Counted from the stretch's first letter, positions 19,387 through 30,536 are shown. The stretch is 64,000 nt of DNA from Trichobilharzia regenti (GCA_944472135.2 OX235263.1:89312721-89376720); one strand, 5' to 3'. The notes: generated from the sequence alone by a model not told the origin. Numbers and translations: made by a program.

Positions 19387-22341
19387 TTAGTTCCTAGAGG
19401 AACATAGGGCTTCAGCTGCGCACCTCCATTGACTTCGGTTTTCTGACAACTTTTTCACCCTGCTCCAGGTCTGTCCACATGCTTTCATCTCCTCCTCGCA
19501 TGACCTCCTCCAAGTCACCCTTGGACGACCAACTCGCCGCCTCCCTTTCGGGTTCCACTCGAGGGCTTGTCTAGTGATGTCACTTGATGGTTTCCTCAGC
19601 GTATGGCCAATCCATCTCCATTTCTTTCTGCCTATTTGTTTCACAATCGGTTCCTGATTGGTTCGCTCCCAGAGATCCCTGTTGCTGATCTTTTCTGGCC
19701 ATCTGATCTTGAGTATTGAGCGGAGACAGCTGTTAATGAAGGTTTGAAGTTTGTTTGAGATGCTCTTTATGACTCGCCAAGTCTCTGATCCGTATAGTAG
19801 CACTGACTTCACATTGGAGTTGAAAATCCGGATCTTATTTTTGATGCTGAGTGCTGTTGACCTCCACACAGATTTGAGAGTAATGAAAGCTTGTCTTGCT
19901 TTTCCGATTCTGGCTTTGATGTCCTCGTCAGTTCCGCCTGTAGTTGAGACGATGCTTCCCAGGTAGGTGAAGGAGGTTGTTTCTTTCAGGTTCTTCCCAT
20001 TTATGCTTATTGTTGTCTGTTGTTGTTGTTGTGTTGCTGTTGATGTTGGCTAGGAATCTTCATCATCTCTGTTTTATCTATGTTCACGTGAAGTCCTATC
20101 TTTGATGCTTCTTCTGCCAACTTGTTACTTTTCATTTGCATATCTTCCAGTTTATGGGAAATCAGACATATATCATCGGCGAAATCCAGATCCTCCAAGT
20201 CTTTTGTGTCAGTCCATTTTATGCCTGTTCCCTCGTTGGTTGCCGTTGTCTGTCGCATTATCCAATCAATTGCAATCAGGAAGATCATTGGTGATAGTAG
20301 ACAGCCTTGCCTCACTCCCGTCCTCACTTCGAAGGCTTCCGTAAGTTTCCCGTTGTGGATTACTTGGCATGCAGCATTGTCGTATAACTGTTGGATGAGG
20401 TGTATAATTGTCGATGGGACCCCGTAGTAGCGAAGTAGTTTCCAAATGACCTCTCGATCGACGCTGTCGAAGGCCTTTTCAAAGTCGATGAAGTTGAGAT
20501 AGAGAGGTGACTGCCATTCCAAGCTTTGTTCAATGATGATCCGTAGAGTGGCGATTTGATCAATACATGATTTGTTTCTCCTGAATCCAGCCTGTTCCGG
20601 ACGAAGTTTTTCATCTAGGGCTTGTTTGATTCTCTCCAGGATGATGCGACTTAGTATCTTGCTTGGAATGGACAGAAGCATAATTCCACGCCAGTTTTTA
20701 CATTGACTTAAGTCTCCTTTCTTTGGAAGTTTGAATAAGTAACTGTTCTTCCAATCCTCGGGTACTTTGCCCTCTTTCCACACCTTCTCCAGCAGTGGTG
20801 TCATCAAGTCCGCTGTTGTCTCTGGGTCTATTTTCAAAGCCTCTGCTGGGATTCCATCTGGTCCCGGTGTTTTCCCAGCTTTTAGCATCTTGATTGCATT
20901 CAGGACTTCTGATTTCGTCGGGGGGTCAGTGTTCACTGGTAGTTCTGCTTCCGTTGTTGGTATTGCTGGACGTGTTGTAGGTGGCGGACGATTTAGAAGT
21001 CTTTTGAAGTGTTCAACCCAGTGCTTTCTCTGTTCCACCTCTTTGGTGATTGACTTTCCATTGTCGTCCTTTATTGGCTTAATCTGTGTCGAACGTTTGC
21101 CCGAAAGGTGCCTAGTTGTTTGGTAGAGTGTGGCGAGGTCTCCTTTGCCTGCAGCTTGTTCTGCTTCGTTTGCCATGGTTTCATAATATTTTCTTTTGTC
21201 TTCCCTGGCACTTTTCTTCACTCTTTTGTTCAGTGTATTGTAGCTTGCATTCAGCTCCTGTTTTTGTTGCTCGTCAGTGCACTGGATAATCTTTTGCTTC
21301 ACTGTCCTTCTCTCTTCTATTAGTTTCCAAGTGTCCGTAGTGAGCCACTGTTTGTCCTGTCTCTTTTTTCTGCCTAGAATTTCTATGCAGGTTTGGCTCC
21401 ACACCGTTTTCAAGTTGTTCCAGTGCTTTTCGACGCTGACCTTTTCGCTGGTGTTGATTTGTGTCTCGGCTTTGTCCTTTATGCTTGCAATGAAGATGTC
21501 CTTTGTAGCCTGGTCCTTCAGCTTTTGAGTGTTGAACTTGGCTTGTGGTCTATCTGCAGCTCCTGATTCCCTGAAAGCTTTTAATTTGATTTGGATTGTC
21601 CCTTGTACGAGATAGTGGTCTGAGCCAACGTCTGCTCCTCTTCTTGCTTTTGTGTCCAGTAGGCTGCGCCTCCACTTCCTTGAGATTGAGATGAAGTCGA
21701 TTTGGTTTTTGGTTTGCCCGTCTGGTGACACCCATGTAGCCTTGTGGATATCTTTGTGCTTGTATACACTGCCACCAATCACCAGTTCGTTGAAGGCGCA
21801 GAAGTCGGCGAAGAGTTCTCCGTTTTCATTCATTTCTCCTAGAGCTTCTCTACCCATGATGAGTTCCCTTCCCGTATTGTCTGGTCCCAGTTTGGCGTTC
21901 ATGTCTCCCATTAGTATTTTCATGTCGCCAGCTGGAGTATTGTCCATTGTTGCCTGTAGTTGCCTGTAGAATTCTTCTTTCTTTTCGAGGTCTGCGTTGT
22001 TTGTGGGTGCATAACATTGTATGATTGACACTTTCCTTCCTTTGGAGTTGAATCGCCTCCCATTGTATCAGGGCTTTCGTTGCCGTTGGTGACATCATGA
22101 TAGCCACGCCCTCGGTGTGCGTGTGGTTATCTTCTGGGTGACCGGAGTAGATCACTGACTCACCTGTTGACAATTTGGTGAGTCCACTCCCATTCCATCT
22201 GCTTTCACATATTCCCAGCACTTGTATTCCGTATCTTTTCATCTCGTTGGCGATCTGGGCAGCTTTCCCAGTCTCGTACATAGTTCGGACGTTCCATGTT
22301 CCTACACAGACTTTTTCTTTTGGTGCAAAGAGGTTCATCAT
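19387..22341 (-). pseudogene. RTE polyprotein, two frameshifts
   Basis: Three overlapping frames make one protein of about 980 residues. The first (21850-22341) starts MMNLFAPKEKVCVGTWNVRT and contains the endonuclease Asn and Glu motifs (GTWNVRT, GICESRWNG). A frameshift near 22045-22075 moves to the main frame. A second, in the CAA/CAG-rich run near 20010-20045, moves to 19387-19869, which carries the C-terminus (IRIFNSNVKSVLLYGSETW, RWPEKISNRDLW). Neither shift resembles a programmed site. Confidence 0.85.
20007..22031 (-). CDS. RTE endonuclease C-half and reverse transcriptase frame
   Basis: 674 uninterrupted codons. In order: CYAPTNN, the GDMNAKLG metal site (residues 42-49), GSDHYLV near 137 (endonuclease catalytic His), then the RT: KNWRGIMLLSIPSKILSRII, EQAGFRRNKSC, FIDFEKAFDSVDR (motif A Asp), GVRQGCLLSP (motif B) and LDFADDICLIS (catalytic ADD). 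All RT catalytic residues are present. It ends in a Gln/Asn-rich run from the CAA repeat where the frame breaks. The first Met is internal to the real protein. Confidence 0.88.
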   Translation of the reverse strand: MSIIQCYAPTNNADLEKKEEFYRQLQATMDNTPAGDMKILMGDMNAKLGPDNTGRELIMGREALGEMNENGELFADFCAFNELVIGGSVYKHKDIHKATWVSPDGQTKNQIDFISISRKWRRSLLDTKARRGADVGSDHYLVQGTIQIKLKAFRESGAADRPQAKFNTQKLKDQATKDIFIASIKDKAETQINTSEKVSVEKHWNNLKTVWSQTCIEILGRKKRQDKQWLTTDTWKLIEERRTVKQKIIQCTDEQQKQELNASYNTLNKRVKKSAREDKRKYYETMANEAEQAAGKGDLATLYQTTRHLSGKRSTQIKPIKDDNGKSITKEVEQRKHWVEHFKRLLNRPPPTTRPAIPTTEAELPVNTDPPTKSEVLNAIKMLKAGKTPGPDGIPAEALKIDPETTADLMTPLLEKVWKEGKVPEDWKNSYLFKLPKKGDLSQCKNWRGIMLLSIPSKILSRIILERIKQALDEKLRPEQAGFRRNKSCIDQIATLRIIIEQSLEWQSPLYLNFIDFEKAFDSVDREVIWKLLRYYGVPSTIIHLIQQLYDNAACQVIHNGKLTEAFEVRTGVRQGCLLSPMIFLIAIDWIMRQTTATNEGTGIKWTDTKDLEDLDFADDICLISHKLEDMQMKSNKLAEEASKIGLHVNIDKTEMMKIPSQHQQQHNNNNRQQ

Positions 22342-22639
22342 ACTGAAGTTTCTTTAGCAACTTTGTTTACAGGGTGGGGTTGCTAGCCTCACGCCTGAGA
22401 AAAGAATGATTACATTAAGTAAAAGTTTAGAGAGAAGCAACTTTTTGGGTTGCTCCCCTCAAAATCAGAAAATAATGTTATAGTGCACGTGAATTGAAAT
22501 AGAATTTTAAGATTATTTATTGTCCTGCTCTGACTTGACTAACTGGTCGTATTAATATCTTCCAAATCTCTGGTATTTGCGTTTAGTTACTTCTATTGCG
22601 CATGTGTTGGGTGTAGACTGAATGAACCAGACAGGATTC

Positions 22640-23035
22640 AGTAATCAATCTCTCTTGCTCTCCACCTACCTAGATTACTTTTTAGAATTTCAACCCTCTT
22701 TCAGCCTATTGTATGATTGTGTGCTAATGCATCAATGCAGTGCAATTGATGAGGTTTTTTCTAAATTACTTAACTTTGTGGGGTCAAACATTCTAACCTT
22801 GGCGAAATTCTTATGCTCTGACGGGTAATCTGACTACTCTCAACCTATTAGTTTGACCTATGTAGTTGACCACAACTCACAGTCATTGCAAGGTATTTTG
22901 TGAATTATATTATTTTGTCTTATTGAGTTAACCGACAGGATCCTTTAACCTACAAAGCTTGTCCCTGTCTTAGTGAATTTTTAGGTTTGAATGTCACCTT
23001 AATTCCTCCTTTTTTGAGAGTCGCAAGTAGGTACA
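22640..23035 (-). mobile_element. Penelope-like element scrap
   Basis: A minus-strand reading with TLKKGGIKVTFKPKNSLRQ resembles the linker of the PLE at 840-1560 (LQKAGIKVAGIQTTHRL). The GIY core is not convincing. Confidence 0.5.
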
Positions 23036-23044
23036 TCTGAGGAC

Positions 23045-23112
23045 CTACGTGGGATTCTCTAACCGATGTCAGCTCAGGACGAAATCCTCTAACCAAGCAA
23101 TCCAGTCCCTGA
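23045..23112 (+). mobile_element. Hammerhead SINE family C, tail only
   Basis: GATTCTCTAACCGATGTCAG, then GACGAAATCCTCTAACCAAG and AATCCAGTCCCT match the 3' part of family C. Confidence 0.6.
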
Positions 23113-23149
23113 GAACCAATCTGGTGCTTACTAGTAACTGGACTATTTA

Positions 23150-23330
23150 CTGGCACAGCGGTTAGGACTCTCGACGATCATGTACATGGTACAGGTTTCG
23201 ATCCCCTGCCGACACACACACACACCTGATATCTATAGTCGGTCTGCAAAATGCGGGCTACCGATATCACATGCTAAAAATTCTATACTTGTACCAAAAA
23301 TACGGTGTGGAATCAAGCTGTAAAAAAATA
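23150..23330 (+). mobile_element. SINE-B, full copy
   Basis: Head with TGGCACAGCGGTTAGGACTC and a box B variant GGTTTCGATCCC, a CACACA stretch, then the body from GATATCTATAGTCGG to GGTGTGGAATCAAGC and an A-rich end. Confidence 0.9.
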
Positions 23331-23334
23331 AAGT

Positions 23335-23705
23335 AAGTAGTTACCTGAGTCCTAGTGATACGTTGTGAGCAGTGTTGCAGAACAGGTCAGATGTGATGAC
23401 AAATATTTGAACAGCGGTGACATTCGCTAGTGGTCACGCCATATTATAAATTGGCAGGACTCGCCATTAGATCGTTGGGTCCTAGTGGCTGATAAATTTG
23501 CTACGAGTTCGCTTGCCTTGTAACCAGAAAGTCGTCTATTCGGACCTTGCAGTGTGTGTACGTACCACTGAAGAATCATGAACTAGGCTAACGAAACAGC
23601 TGTTTTCCAATGACCCCCTCCTACTGATGTCAGCTCATGACAAAATCTTTCTAAGCAATCAATCAAATCCCTACAAACCAATAGTTGAATAACATTCTCA
23701 TATTT
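23335..23705 (+). mobile_element. Hammerhead SINE family C, near full length
   Basis: 5' arm (GTAGTTACCTGAGTCCTAG), tRNA-like region (CCTAGTGGCTGATAAATTTG, CTTGTAACCAG), hammerhead with CTGAAGA and GAAACAGCTG but a GTT in place of the GTC cleavage triplet, then the tail. About 370 bp, colinear with 3877-4245 reversed. Confidence 0.75.
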
Positions 23706-25105
23706 AGAGTGATTTAATTTTATGAAGAGAGGTGTCCTCTTTTGGAATATGAAAACTAACCTCCAGGTCATCTTGGATCTTGGCCTTTTACCTCATGTCA
23801 GTGTTAATCACTTTGGTGTCTACACTGGGATGACGATAAAATATGTGAACATAAACTGTTTCACGGTTATTCACTTTATAAACTGAACAGTAAGCAAGAG
23901 GTTTACATAGCCAAGAATGCATGCTTACTGTTAATATAAATAATAATATTAATATTAACATAATATGAAATTGTTTTTCTGAAATTTCTGAGCTGTAACT
24001 TATTTAAAACAAAAATTTAAATATGAAAATTAAAAAAAAAAGGAGAAGAGAAACGTTTAAAAGCATGACCTTTTCAACTAGAAATATTATTTGTATAATT
24101 ATCTTTTGCATACATATACTTTTAAATGTCTTTCTCTAATATAAGTGATTCAATTTTATTTGCATACCTCTTTTTTACTAGCTACTTATATAGAGTATTT
24201 CAGTAATCGATTCACATGTAATTAAACCTATTCAGCTTTTGCGCTGATGATAATAGCAACAATAATAACCTGATTGATATACAATAAGTGTAGTTTAAGC
24301 AGTATTTCTTACAGTACATTATCTGTGGAGTAGATAAGTAGGTAAGTAGGTACATAGGGAGGTAGATAGATAGATAAGTGTACAATCATTCATAGACACA
24401 CACACACACATCTAAGTACATAATTAAAACCAGTTTTAGCATAAACCCATACACAGTATTGATTTCAAGACTGGTTTTCATGAAGAGCTTAAAATTCCAG
24501 TAATCTTTTTTTTAAACTTTATTTTGAAGCTTTATAACATCTTATTATGAATGAGTTATGCTCATGTAATTAGTGTGCATGATTAGAGATTAAGTAAATG
24601 AAACCTATTCATCTTATTGCCGATATATATATATATATATATATATATAATGAAAATTATGAGATAAAGCTTATGAAAACTACTTATTGGATTGCATGTC
24701 ACTTCATCATGCTGTATGTATGTATGTGTGTGTGTATGTATGTATGTGTGCGTGCGTGCTTATGAATTGACAGGATTACTTACCCAATTGCTTATTCCTA
24801 GCGTTTGGAGTGAAATATAAAGTATTGGAGGTAAGTTTACATTGTACACAGTCCATCGGAATCATCTTCAGTCAAAAGTCTTTCATTTATTCTTAAGATA
24901 GTCTTCTCCATGTCATCAACACCGTAGCCAGACCTAACTCATCACCTTGACGGTCTCTAATAGGTGATTTAATTTGAAGTTCACCTCAGTGTGTATCGAT
25001 GGGAACTAATCCGTTGTATTAAAAATAGTGAATTCTTGATGAGAATGGAGAAATCCTGTTGAATATGACGTTGAATATGATGTTTTCTGAAGTCTAACTA
25101 TCAGC
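23706..25105. other. AT-rich intronic DNA with simple repeats
   Basis: No coding frame. It holds a TA repeat (24622-24649), GTAT/GTGT repeats (24714-24760), GATA-like runs at 24340-24380 and a CACA run near 24398. Confidence 0.6.
24622..24649. repeat. (TA)n microsatellite
   Basis: An uninterrupted AT alternation of about 28 bp. Confidence 0.95.
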
Positions 25106-25107
25106 GG

Positions 25108-25165
25108 TGCGGTTTGGTTTACGGGGTGGAGTTGCTAGTTTCACCTCCTCTTCTGCCTAGGTAAT
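25108..25165 (-). mobile_element. SINE-A or RTE 5' end fragment
   Basis: The minus strand reads GAAACTAGCAACTCCACCCC-type sequence, the segment common to SINE-A bodies and the RTE leader. It is too short to tell which. Confidence 0.5.
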
Positions 25166-25167
25166 AA

Positions 25168-25242
25168 CAATAATAATAATCTACTTTATTCCGAAAGCAG
25201 TACTTATAATACAGAATGGAATTCTCAGCATTTTTATTATTA
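25168..25242 (-). mobile_element. CR1-like LINE, 3' terminal scrap
   Basis: The minus strand reads TGCTGAGAATTCCATTCTGT, then GGAATAAAGTAGATTATTATT, the same 3' end as the copies ending at 25347 and 59935. Confidence 0.75.
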
Positions 25243-25249
25243 CTTTTTT

Positions 25250-25346
25250 TTTATTACAGCTTGATTCCACACTGTATTTTTCATACAAGTATGGAATTTT
25301 CAGCTTGGATATTGGTACCCCAAATTTTGCAGGCCAACCATAGATA
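25250..25346 (-). mobile_element. SINE-B body fragment between CR1 ends
   Basis: Body only (TTGGCCTGCAAAATTTGG, AATTCCATACTTG, GTGTGGAATCAAGCTGTAAT). The head is absent. It lies directly between two CR1-like 3' ends. Confidence 0.8.
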
Positions 25347-26630
25347 TAATAATAATAATTTACTTTATTCTAAAAACAGTACATGTGATACAGAATGGAA
25401 TTTTCAGCATTAATCACAATATTGCACCTAATTTCCTCAAATTATAAATAAAATTAATCACACAGAAAATTTTCCACATTTACAATAGGGATAATGTTAA
25501 AAACATGCAGCATATAAAATGGAAATAATAATAATAATGATAACAGCTAGGGTAATAATTATAATACAAGTGAAAATTACTGTGGGCTTGTTTCACACAG
25601 TATTGGCAATGTGGTATAGAAATCCTAACATGTTTGAAAATATTGAATATAATGTTCTCTCTTTACATGATATGGTGAGGGGAAAAACAAAGATTACAGC
25701 AGTCATAGAGATAAGTTGGTGTTTGCAGTTATGAGGGTAAAACAAAGAAGCAACAGGACCATAAATATAATAGAAGTAATAAAAGTAAAACTTGAAGGTA
25801 TATAAGGATGGATGGATGGAGGAAATTGTTTATTTACTACATGAAAAAAAGGTTAGTTAATTCTTGCCTGACGCTATTTTCATCACATAAAATACGTTCC
25901 AAGTATGGTATCATAGGATTTTTATACTTAGACGTGTGAGCATACAGTTTTCTGAAGTTACTTCTTGTTCTACCTGAGGAGATGCAAGCTGAGAGCTCTG
26001 GGGGTAAAGTGGATGCTGCGAGTCAAACAAAATCCCTTTAGCAAATTTATTGCACGAAGTCAAACGCCTATCGACAACGATGTTAACTATGTGGTCCACT
26101 GGGACACCACTCACCCTACTTGCCGTCTTCAGCATTCTACGAATTGTGACATAGTCCTTTTTAAGCAAACCAGGAATGAATAAGGGTGAACAACAGAGAA
26201 CAGTAGGTAGGATGCAAGAGTTTATGAACTATAAGAGGAGAATGAGTTGAGTTATACCCGAATGCCTTAACTTCCTAATGTAAAATGTCAGGCGGAATAT
26301 TTTACTGGAGATTGCCAAGACATGGTAAGACCAGGAGAGATCAGAAGATAAAATAAGTCCAAGCTACCTGATTTCTGATTTGACTCATATATCACTGTCG
26401 TCAATTTTACAACTGTCATGTAAATCGATGACTTCTTTTAACTGTCTTTTACATCTTAAGCTGAAATTAACAGTATGACATTTAGAAGGATTCAATTTAA
26501 GACGACCGTTGGATTCAGACCATTTGCTGACTCCCGATAGAAAGCTATTTATTTTAGTGCAATCTAGCCGGGAGTTAACAGCCATTGAAACTGCTGAATC
26601 ATCAGCGTACTTCACAATGTTTATTTCATC
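25347..26630 (-). mobile_element. CR1-like LINE, 3' half with RT fragment
   Basis: The minus-strand frame 26385-26615 encodes an RT catalytic box KYADDSAVSMAV and the following thumb region (NGRLKLNPSKCHTVNFS). 25911-26168 continues with GVPVDHIVNIVVDRRLTSCNKF. A frameshift precedes the true C-terminus, which ends in a LCDENSVRQELTNLFFM-like sequence in other copies. The 3' tail is ATTATTATT, not poly(A). It is 5' truncated at a SINE head. Confidence 0.8.
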
Positions 26631-26635
26631 AGATG

Positions 26636-26712
26636 TGCGTCCTGCGTAGGCTCGAACCCCCGACCATGTACATGGTCGGTGAGAGTCCTAACCACTATGC
26701 CACTGACGCACA
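26636..26712 (-). mobile_element. tRNA-like SINE head joined to CR1 RT
   Basis: The minus strand reads a complete A/B-type head (TGGCATAGTGGTTAGGACTC, ACCGACCATGTACATGGTC, GGGGTTCGAGCC). After the closing GACGCAC it passes within about 10 bp into CR1 reverse-transcriptase sequence, with no SINE body between. Confidence 0.8.
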
Positions 26713-26713
26713 C

Positions 26714-27560
26714 TGCATCTGATTTACTCAAAATATAAATAAAATTAAAACAGAATCCGCCAGAGGAATTTGTTCACATTTACGGTACAAAGTCAAAAAT
26801 TTTCGAAGTATGAATTGAGAATAATAAATACGGTAGTCTCAATAATAATAATAATAACAGTGAGTATTGCTGATTCAGTTTGAAAATTTTAGCAGGTTAT
26901 AGAGTATTGAATCTAATGTTCTGTTGATGTAGTATAGTGAGGGGAAATACAAAATTATCAGTTATGACACAGCTTGAATGACGTTCACACTTATGAAAAA
27001 ATGGAAAAATAAAAGCCTAAAATTAAAATGATTATAAATATAAAAAATACAATAACAATAAAGTTATTTATTTTGTAGTGCGAAGAAGGTTAGTTAGTTC
27101 ATGCCTAACACTATTTTCATCACATAAAGCGCGTGCCGAATATAGTATAGTGGGATTTTTATACTTAGACGTATGTGAAAAAGTCTTCTGAAAAGACTTC
27201 TTGTTTTACCTGAGAAGACACAAGGTGTGACCTGCGGGTAGTGAGGTGGATGCTCACAGTCTGACAAGATTTTATTAGAAACTTTGTTGCTTGAAATCAG
27301 GTTCTACAAGGTATGACATAGTCTTTTTTAGGCAGTCCAGGAAAGAATAAGGGTGAACAGTAAAGAAGAATAGGTAAGATACACGAGTTTACTAACTGTG
27401 AGAGGAGGGGTTGGGTTATGCTTGAGTGCCTTAACTTCCTAATGTGAAAAGTCAGAGGAAACATTCTTTTAGATATCGCTAATACATGGAAAGACCAGGA
27501 TAGGTCAGAAGAAAGAATGAATCCAAGATACCTGGCAATGAATCAAGTTCAAATCATCTG
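26714..27560 (-). mobile_element. CR1-like LINE, second 3' fragment
   Basis: A diverged copy of 25347-26300, matching at CATCACATAAA, GGATTTTTATACTTAGACGT, CTTCTTGTTYTACCTGAG and the AGAATAAGGGTGAACA region. It lacks the ADD box. It shows that 25347-26712 inserted next to, or was duplicated beside, an older copy. Confidence 0.75.
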
Positions 27561-28009
27561 TGTGACTGTTAAACATAATGGACGTTTTCATCATCAAGTA
27601 CCTTAAACTGTAATCCACTCTAACCAAAAACCACTGGTAAATAAAACCTAAATCTGGTGACCTGCTTAAATTATTGGGATACCTAAATTTCCATCTGGTA
27701 TAATGCATAAACTCTTCTCAATTTCTTATTGTTTTCGGATCGATACATGAATTTGCATACAGTTTTTGATTGCTGTTATACGAAGCACTTCTCAACAGAG
27801 ATGAAGTAAAAATATTATATATATATATATATTTGGATATATTGCTTCAGAAGGGACGATACAGAGTCACACACAATCTGATGCAGAAAACCATTTTACT
27901 ACGAGATCCTGTACAAAGTGTGGATTTTTTGCAATTAAAATACGCTGAAAATTCTGTACCTTTTTTTAAAATATTGTCTAGAATATAGCTGTTATTATTA
28001 TTGGATGGA

Positions 28010-28168
28010 GGATTTCATCATGAGCTGACATTACTTACAGAACCATTTTAAAACCTGCCGGGAGTACTGGACAGCTGTTTGGTCCTAGTTTGGCACTCCT
28101 CAGCAGTATGCACACACCGCCTGGTTCGAAACCAGTACCTTCTGGTTACAAGGCGAGCTCATTGACCA
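28010..28168 (-). mobile_element. Hammerhead SINE family C, left half of inverted pair
   Basis: The minus strand reads box B CTGGTTTCGAACC, hammerhead with CTGAGGA and GGACCAAAC (the essential G replaced by C), ACAGCTGT and CAGTAC, then tail CATGATGAAATCC. Confidence 0.8.
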
Positions 28169-28555
28169 TTGAGCCACTACGAGCTCGCTTGCCTTGTAAC
28201 CAGCAGGTCCTGGTTTTGAACCCCGTGGTGTGAGTGCATACTGCTGAAGTGTCCCAAACTAGGAAGAAACAGCTGCACAGTACTCCTAGGTTTTCGAATG
28301 GTGGCACAGTGGTTAGGAATCTCGCCGACCACGCAAATGGTCCGAGGTTCGATTCTCTGCCTACGCAAACCTAATATTTACGGTCGGTCTGCAAAATTTG
28401 GACTACCGATATCACATGCTGAAAATTCCATACTTGTACGAAAAACACAGTGTGGAATCAAGCTGTAATAAAAAATAAAAACAAAAAAACTGATGTCAGC
28501 TCATGATGAAATCCTCGATCCAATCGAAAAAAATCCCTACGAAACTATTATTTGA
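28169..28555 (+). mobile_element. Hammerhead SINE family C, right half, split by SINE-B
   Basis: tRNA-like region (CTTGTAACCAGCAGGTCC), hammerhead with CTGAAGT for CTGAAGA and GGAAGAAAC, stem III altered. The element stops at TTTTCGAATGG (28296), and its tail ACTGATGTCAGCTCATGATG resumes at 28487 after the inserted SINE. Confidence 0.8.
28297..28486 (+). mobile_element. SINE-B inserted into a family C copy
   Basis: Head from TGGCACAGTGGTTAGGA with box B GAGGTTCGATTC, body from TTTACGGTCGGTCTGC to AGTGTGGAATCAAGCTG, A-rich tail. The interrupted host element on both sides fixes the borders to within a few bases. Confidence 0.9.
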
Positions 28556-28899
28556 ATATTATTATTGTTAAAAAATCGGGATGTATTCTGGCGATTTACT
28601 GATTTACTCTAATTGTTCAGTATCAAAGGTCATTAGAGCTCTTGATCACTTGGTTTCACTATAATTTAACTTCACCACAAAGTTAACTGATCGAATGTTT
28701 ATCATTAAGATTCTGATAACTGCCTATCACTTCAGGGGGAACAAGACTGAGGTTTATTGTGGAAAATTGTTATGCGCAATGACAAAATCATAAACCTTGT
28801 AATTTCATACATTATGAATTCGAAGAGCGGTGTATGCAGAATAAAACGATGTCGGTTTCTGATTCAGCTGTGTCTGTTATTATCTCCCTGTGTTTTAGA

Positions 28900-29265
28900 A
28901 GCATATCTCCACATTCTGTCCTGTCCTTTGTGGTCATCCTAAGCTATTTTTATTATTGTCTATTGGTCGTCATTTCACGCTCACACAACATCCTCATTTC
29001 TACTCTAGTTTGCCCAACTCGCCTTTTCACACTCAAGTTTCACTCCACGGCCTGGAACGCGGAAGCATTCAGTGATCTTATCATCCTGTATTCGAACCAT
29101 TTCTATTTTCGTTGGGAAATTTGATGAGTAGTAGGTCCCTGTTCAGCTCTTCGCTAGAGTTCCTTATTTCCACTACTTTCTGATCATCTGATCTTCATTA
29201 TGGAGCCAACGAAAGCAGCTATTGATAAAAGTTTGAAGCTGCTTACAACCTAAAACGTGAAGTGT
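28900..29265 (-). mobile_element. RTE-type LINE, old 3' fragment
   Basis: Only phrases survive, for example CTGATCATCTGATCTTCATTATGGAGC and GTTTGAAGCTG, as in the RTE C-terminal region at 19700-19760. Heavily mutated. Confidence 0.5.
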
Positions 29266-29984
29266 ACGTAGGAAGGAATTTCAGTGTACCTGCAAAGTTG
29301 ATATGATATCACTTAACATGAAATTCTAAACAATTTTTTTAAATGTGCTCAGAAATTACACTTATCTACAGAAAGTTCAATCTCAAACATAGTAAAACCC
29401 AAAATATAATCAGATATTTGATTATAATGGAAAGGGAAGGAGTTGCGCAATAACGACGAGAGGTGAATAAGTATTAGATGATAAGTAACTAATAAACTAT
29501 ACAACAATGTGCTGAGTTCATCTCAAATCATTGAAATAAAATACAAGCGAAATTTCATCATAACAAGAGACTTTCTTCACCAGTTGCCTTCGCTTCATAC
29601 AAAAGATCAGTCGGACATCTATAAAGGACAAGCAACAATGGAGATGGTTTCGAAACACGCTGAGATTACTATTCAGCAACATCAAACACCAGGCCCTGGA
29701 GTGGGCTTCAAAGAAATAATGGTGTGTTAGGCGTTTGATGGTGACTTCGAAGGGATCTTGTGGTGAATTTCTCTGTGTTCCCTGTGGAACACATGAGAAT
29801 CAAAGTTATAATAATAGTAATAACGCTTTGTCATATATTTGGTCCTCTTCAAATCATCAGTCCTCTTATCCAGTTTCTTCTGGAATGGCTTTTCTATTTA
29901 CACATGAATTTTCACTACTTCTCCTGGGATGTTAATATACTTATAGTATTCAGGTATTGGTTTGAAAGGATTTGATTGATTGGT

Positions 29985-30240
29985 AAGAGGATTTCATCAT
30001 AAACAGTTGGACGGGCAATGGAAAACTGGCTGGGAGTGCGGCACAGCCGTCTCACTAGCCCAGTTTGGGACCTTTAAAAAGTATGCACCCACACTGCTAG
30101 ATTCGAACCCGGGACTTTTTCGTTACTAGGTGAGCGAGCTCTTGGACCATTCATCATCCACTTGGACCCGATCCAATAGCCAGTTCATTAATTCTAACTT
30201 GTCCTAATTTACGACATAGCGTGACCGCTGGCTAATCTCA
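29985..30240 (-). mobile_element. Hammerhead SINE family C, left half of inverted pair
   Basis: The minus strand reads 5' arm, tRNA-like region, box B GGTTCGAATC and a badly decayed hammerhead, then the ATGATGAAATC tail. Confidence 0.75.
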
Positions 30241-30254
30241 AGGAGAACAAAAAC

Positions 30255-30535
30255 TCGTCGAAAAAAATTGGTTAGCTGTCATGCTATGTCGTGATTTGGA
30301 AGAAGTTGAAAATCATGCAATGGCCATTGGATTGGGTCCAAGTGGGTGATGAATGGTCTACCAGCTCGCTAGTACTGTAACCAGGAGGTCCTGGGTTTGC
30401 GCTCTTGTGCTGGGTGCGTATTGATGAAGAGTCTCAATTAGGCCGACGAAACAGCTGTCCAGTAATCCTCGGTGTTTGAATGGTTCTCTTACTGATGTTA
30501 GTTACTGATGAAATCCTGTAACGAATACCTATAGT
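30255..30535 (+). mobile_element. Hammerhead SINE family C, right half of inverted pair
   Basis: 5' arm (CATGCTATGTCGTGATTTGG), GGCCATTGGATTGGGTCC, a box A region, CTGTAACCAGGAGGTCCTGG, then the hammerhead with GGCCGACGAAAC, ACAGCTGT and CAGTAAT. The first strand is ATGAAGA, so the essential C is lost. Confidence 0.8.
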
Positions 30536-30536
30536 A

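Larger units (their letters stand above)
19355..22420 (-). mobile_element. RTE-clade LINE, nearly full length
   Basis: A 3.07 kb non-LTR retrotransposon, the most complete in the window. The coding region (19387-22341) has an N-terminal AP-like endonuclease and a C-terminal reverse transcriptase. The 5' leader (22342-22420) contains GCTAGCAACCCCACCCTGTAAA on the minus strand, also found in SINE-A. The 3' end is TTCCTCTAGGAACTAAAGGA plus an AATAATAA microsatellite, not poly(A), as usual for RTE. It sits antisense to PAK in intron 1. SR2 or SR3/Perere-3-like in type; the exact family is not settled. Confidence 0.88.

Noticed and set aside
20767..21126. Plus-strand open frames within 20100-21970
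   Set aside because: They are antisense shadows of the RTE reverse transcriptase coding region.
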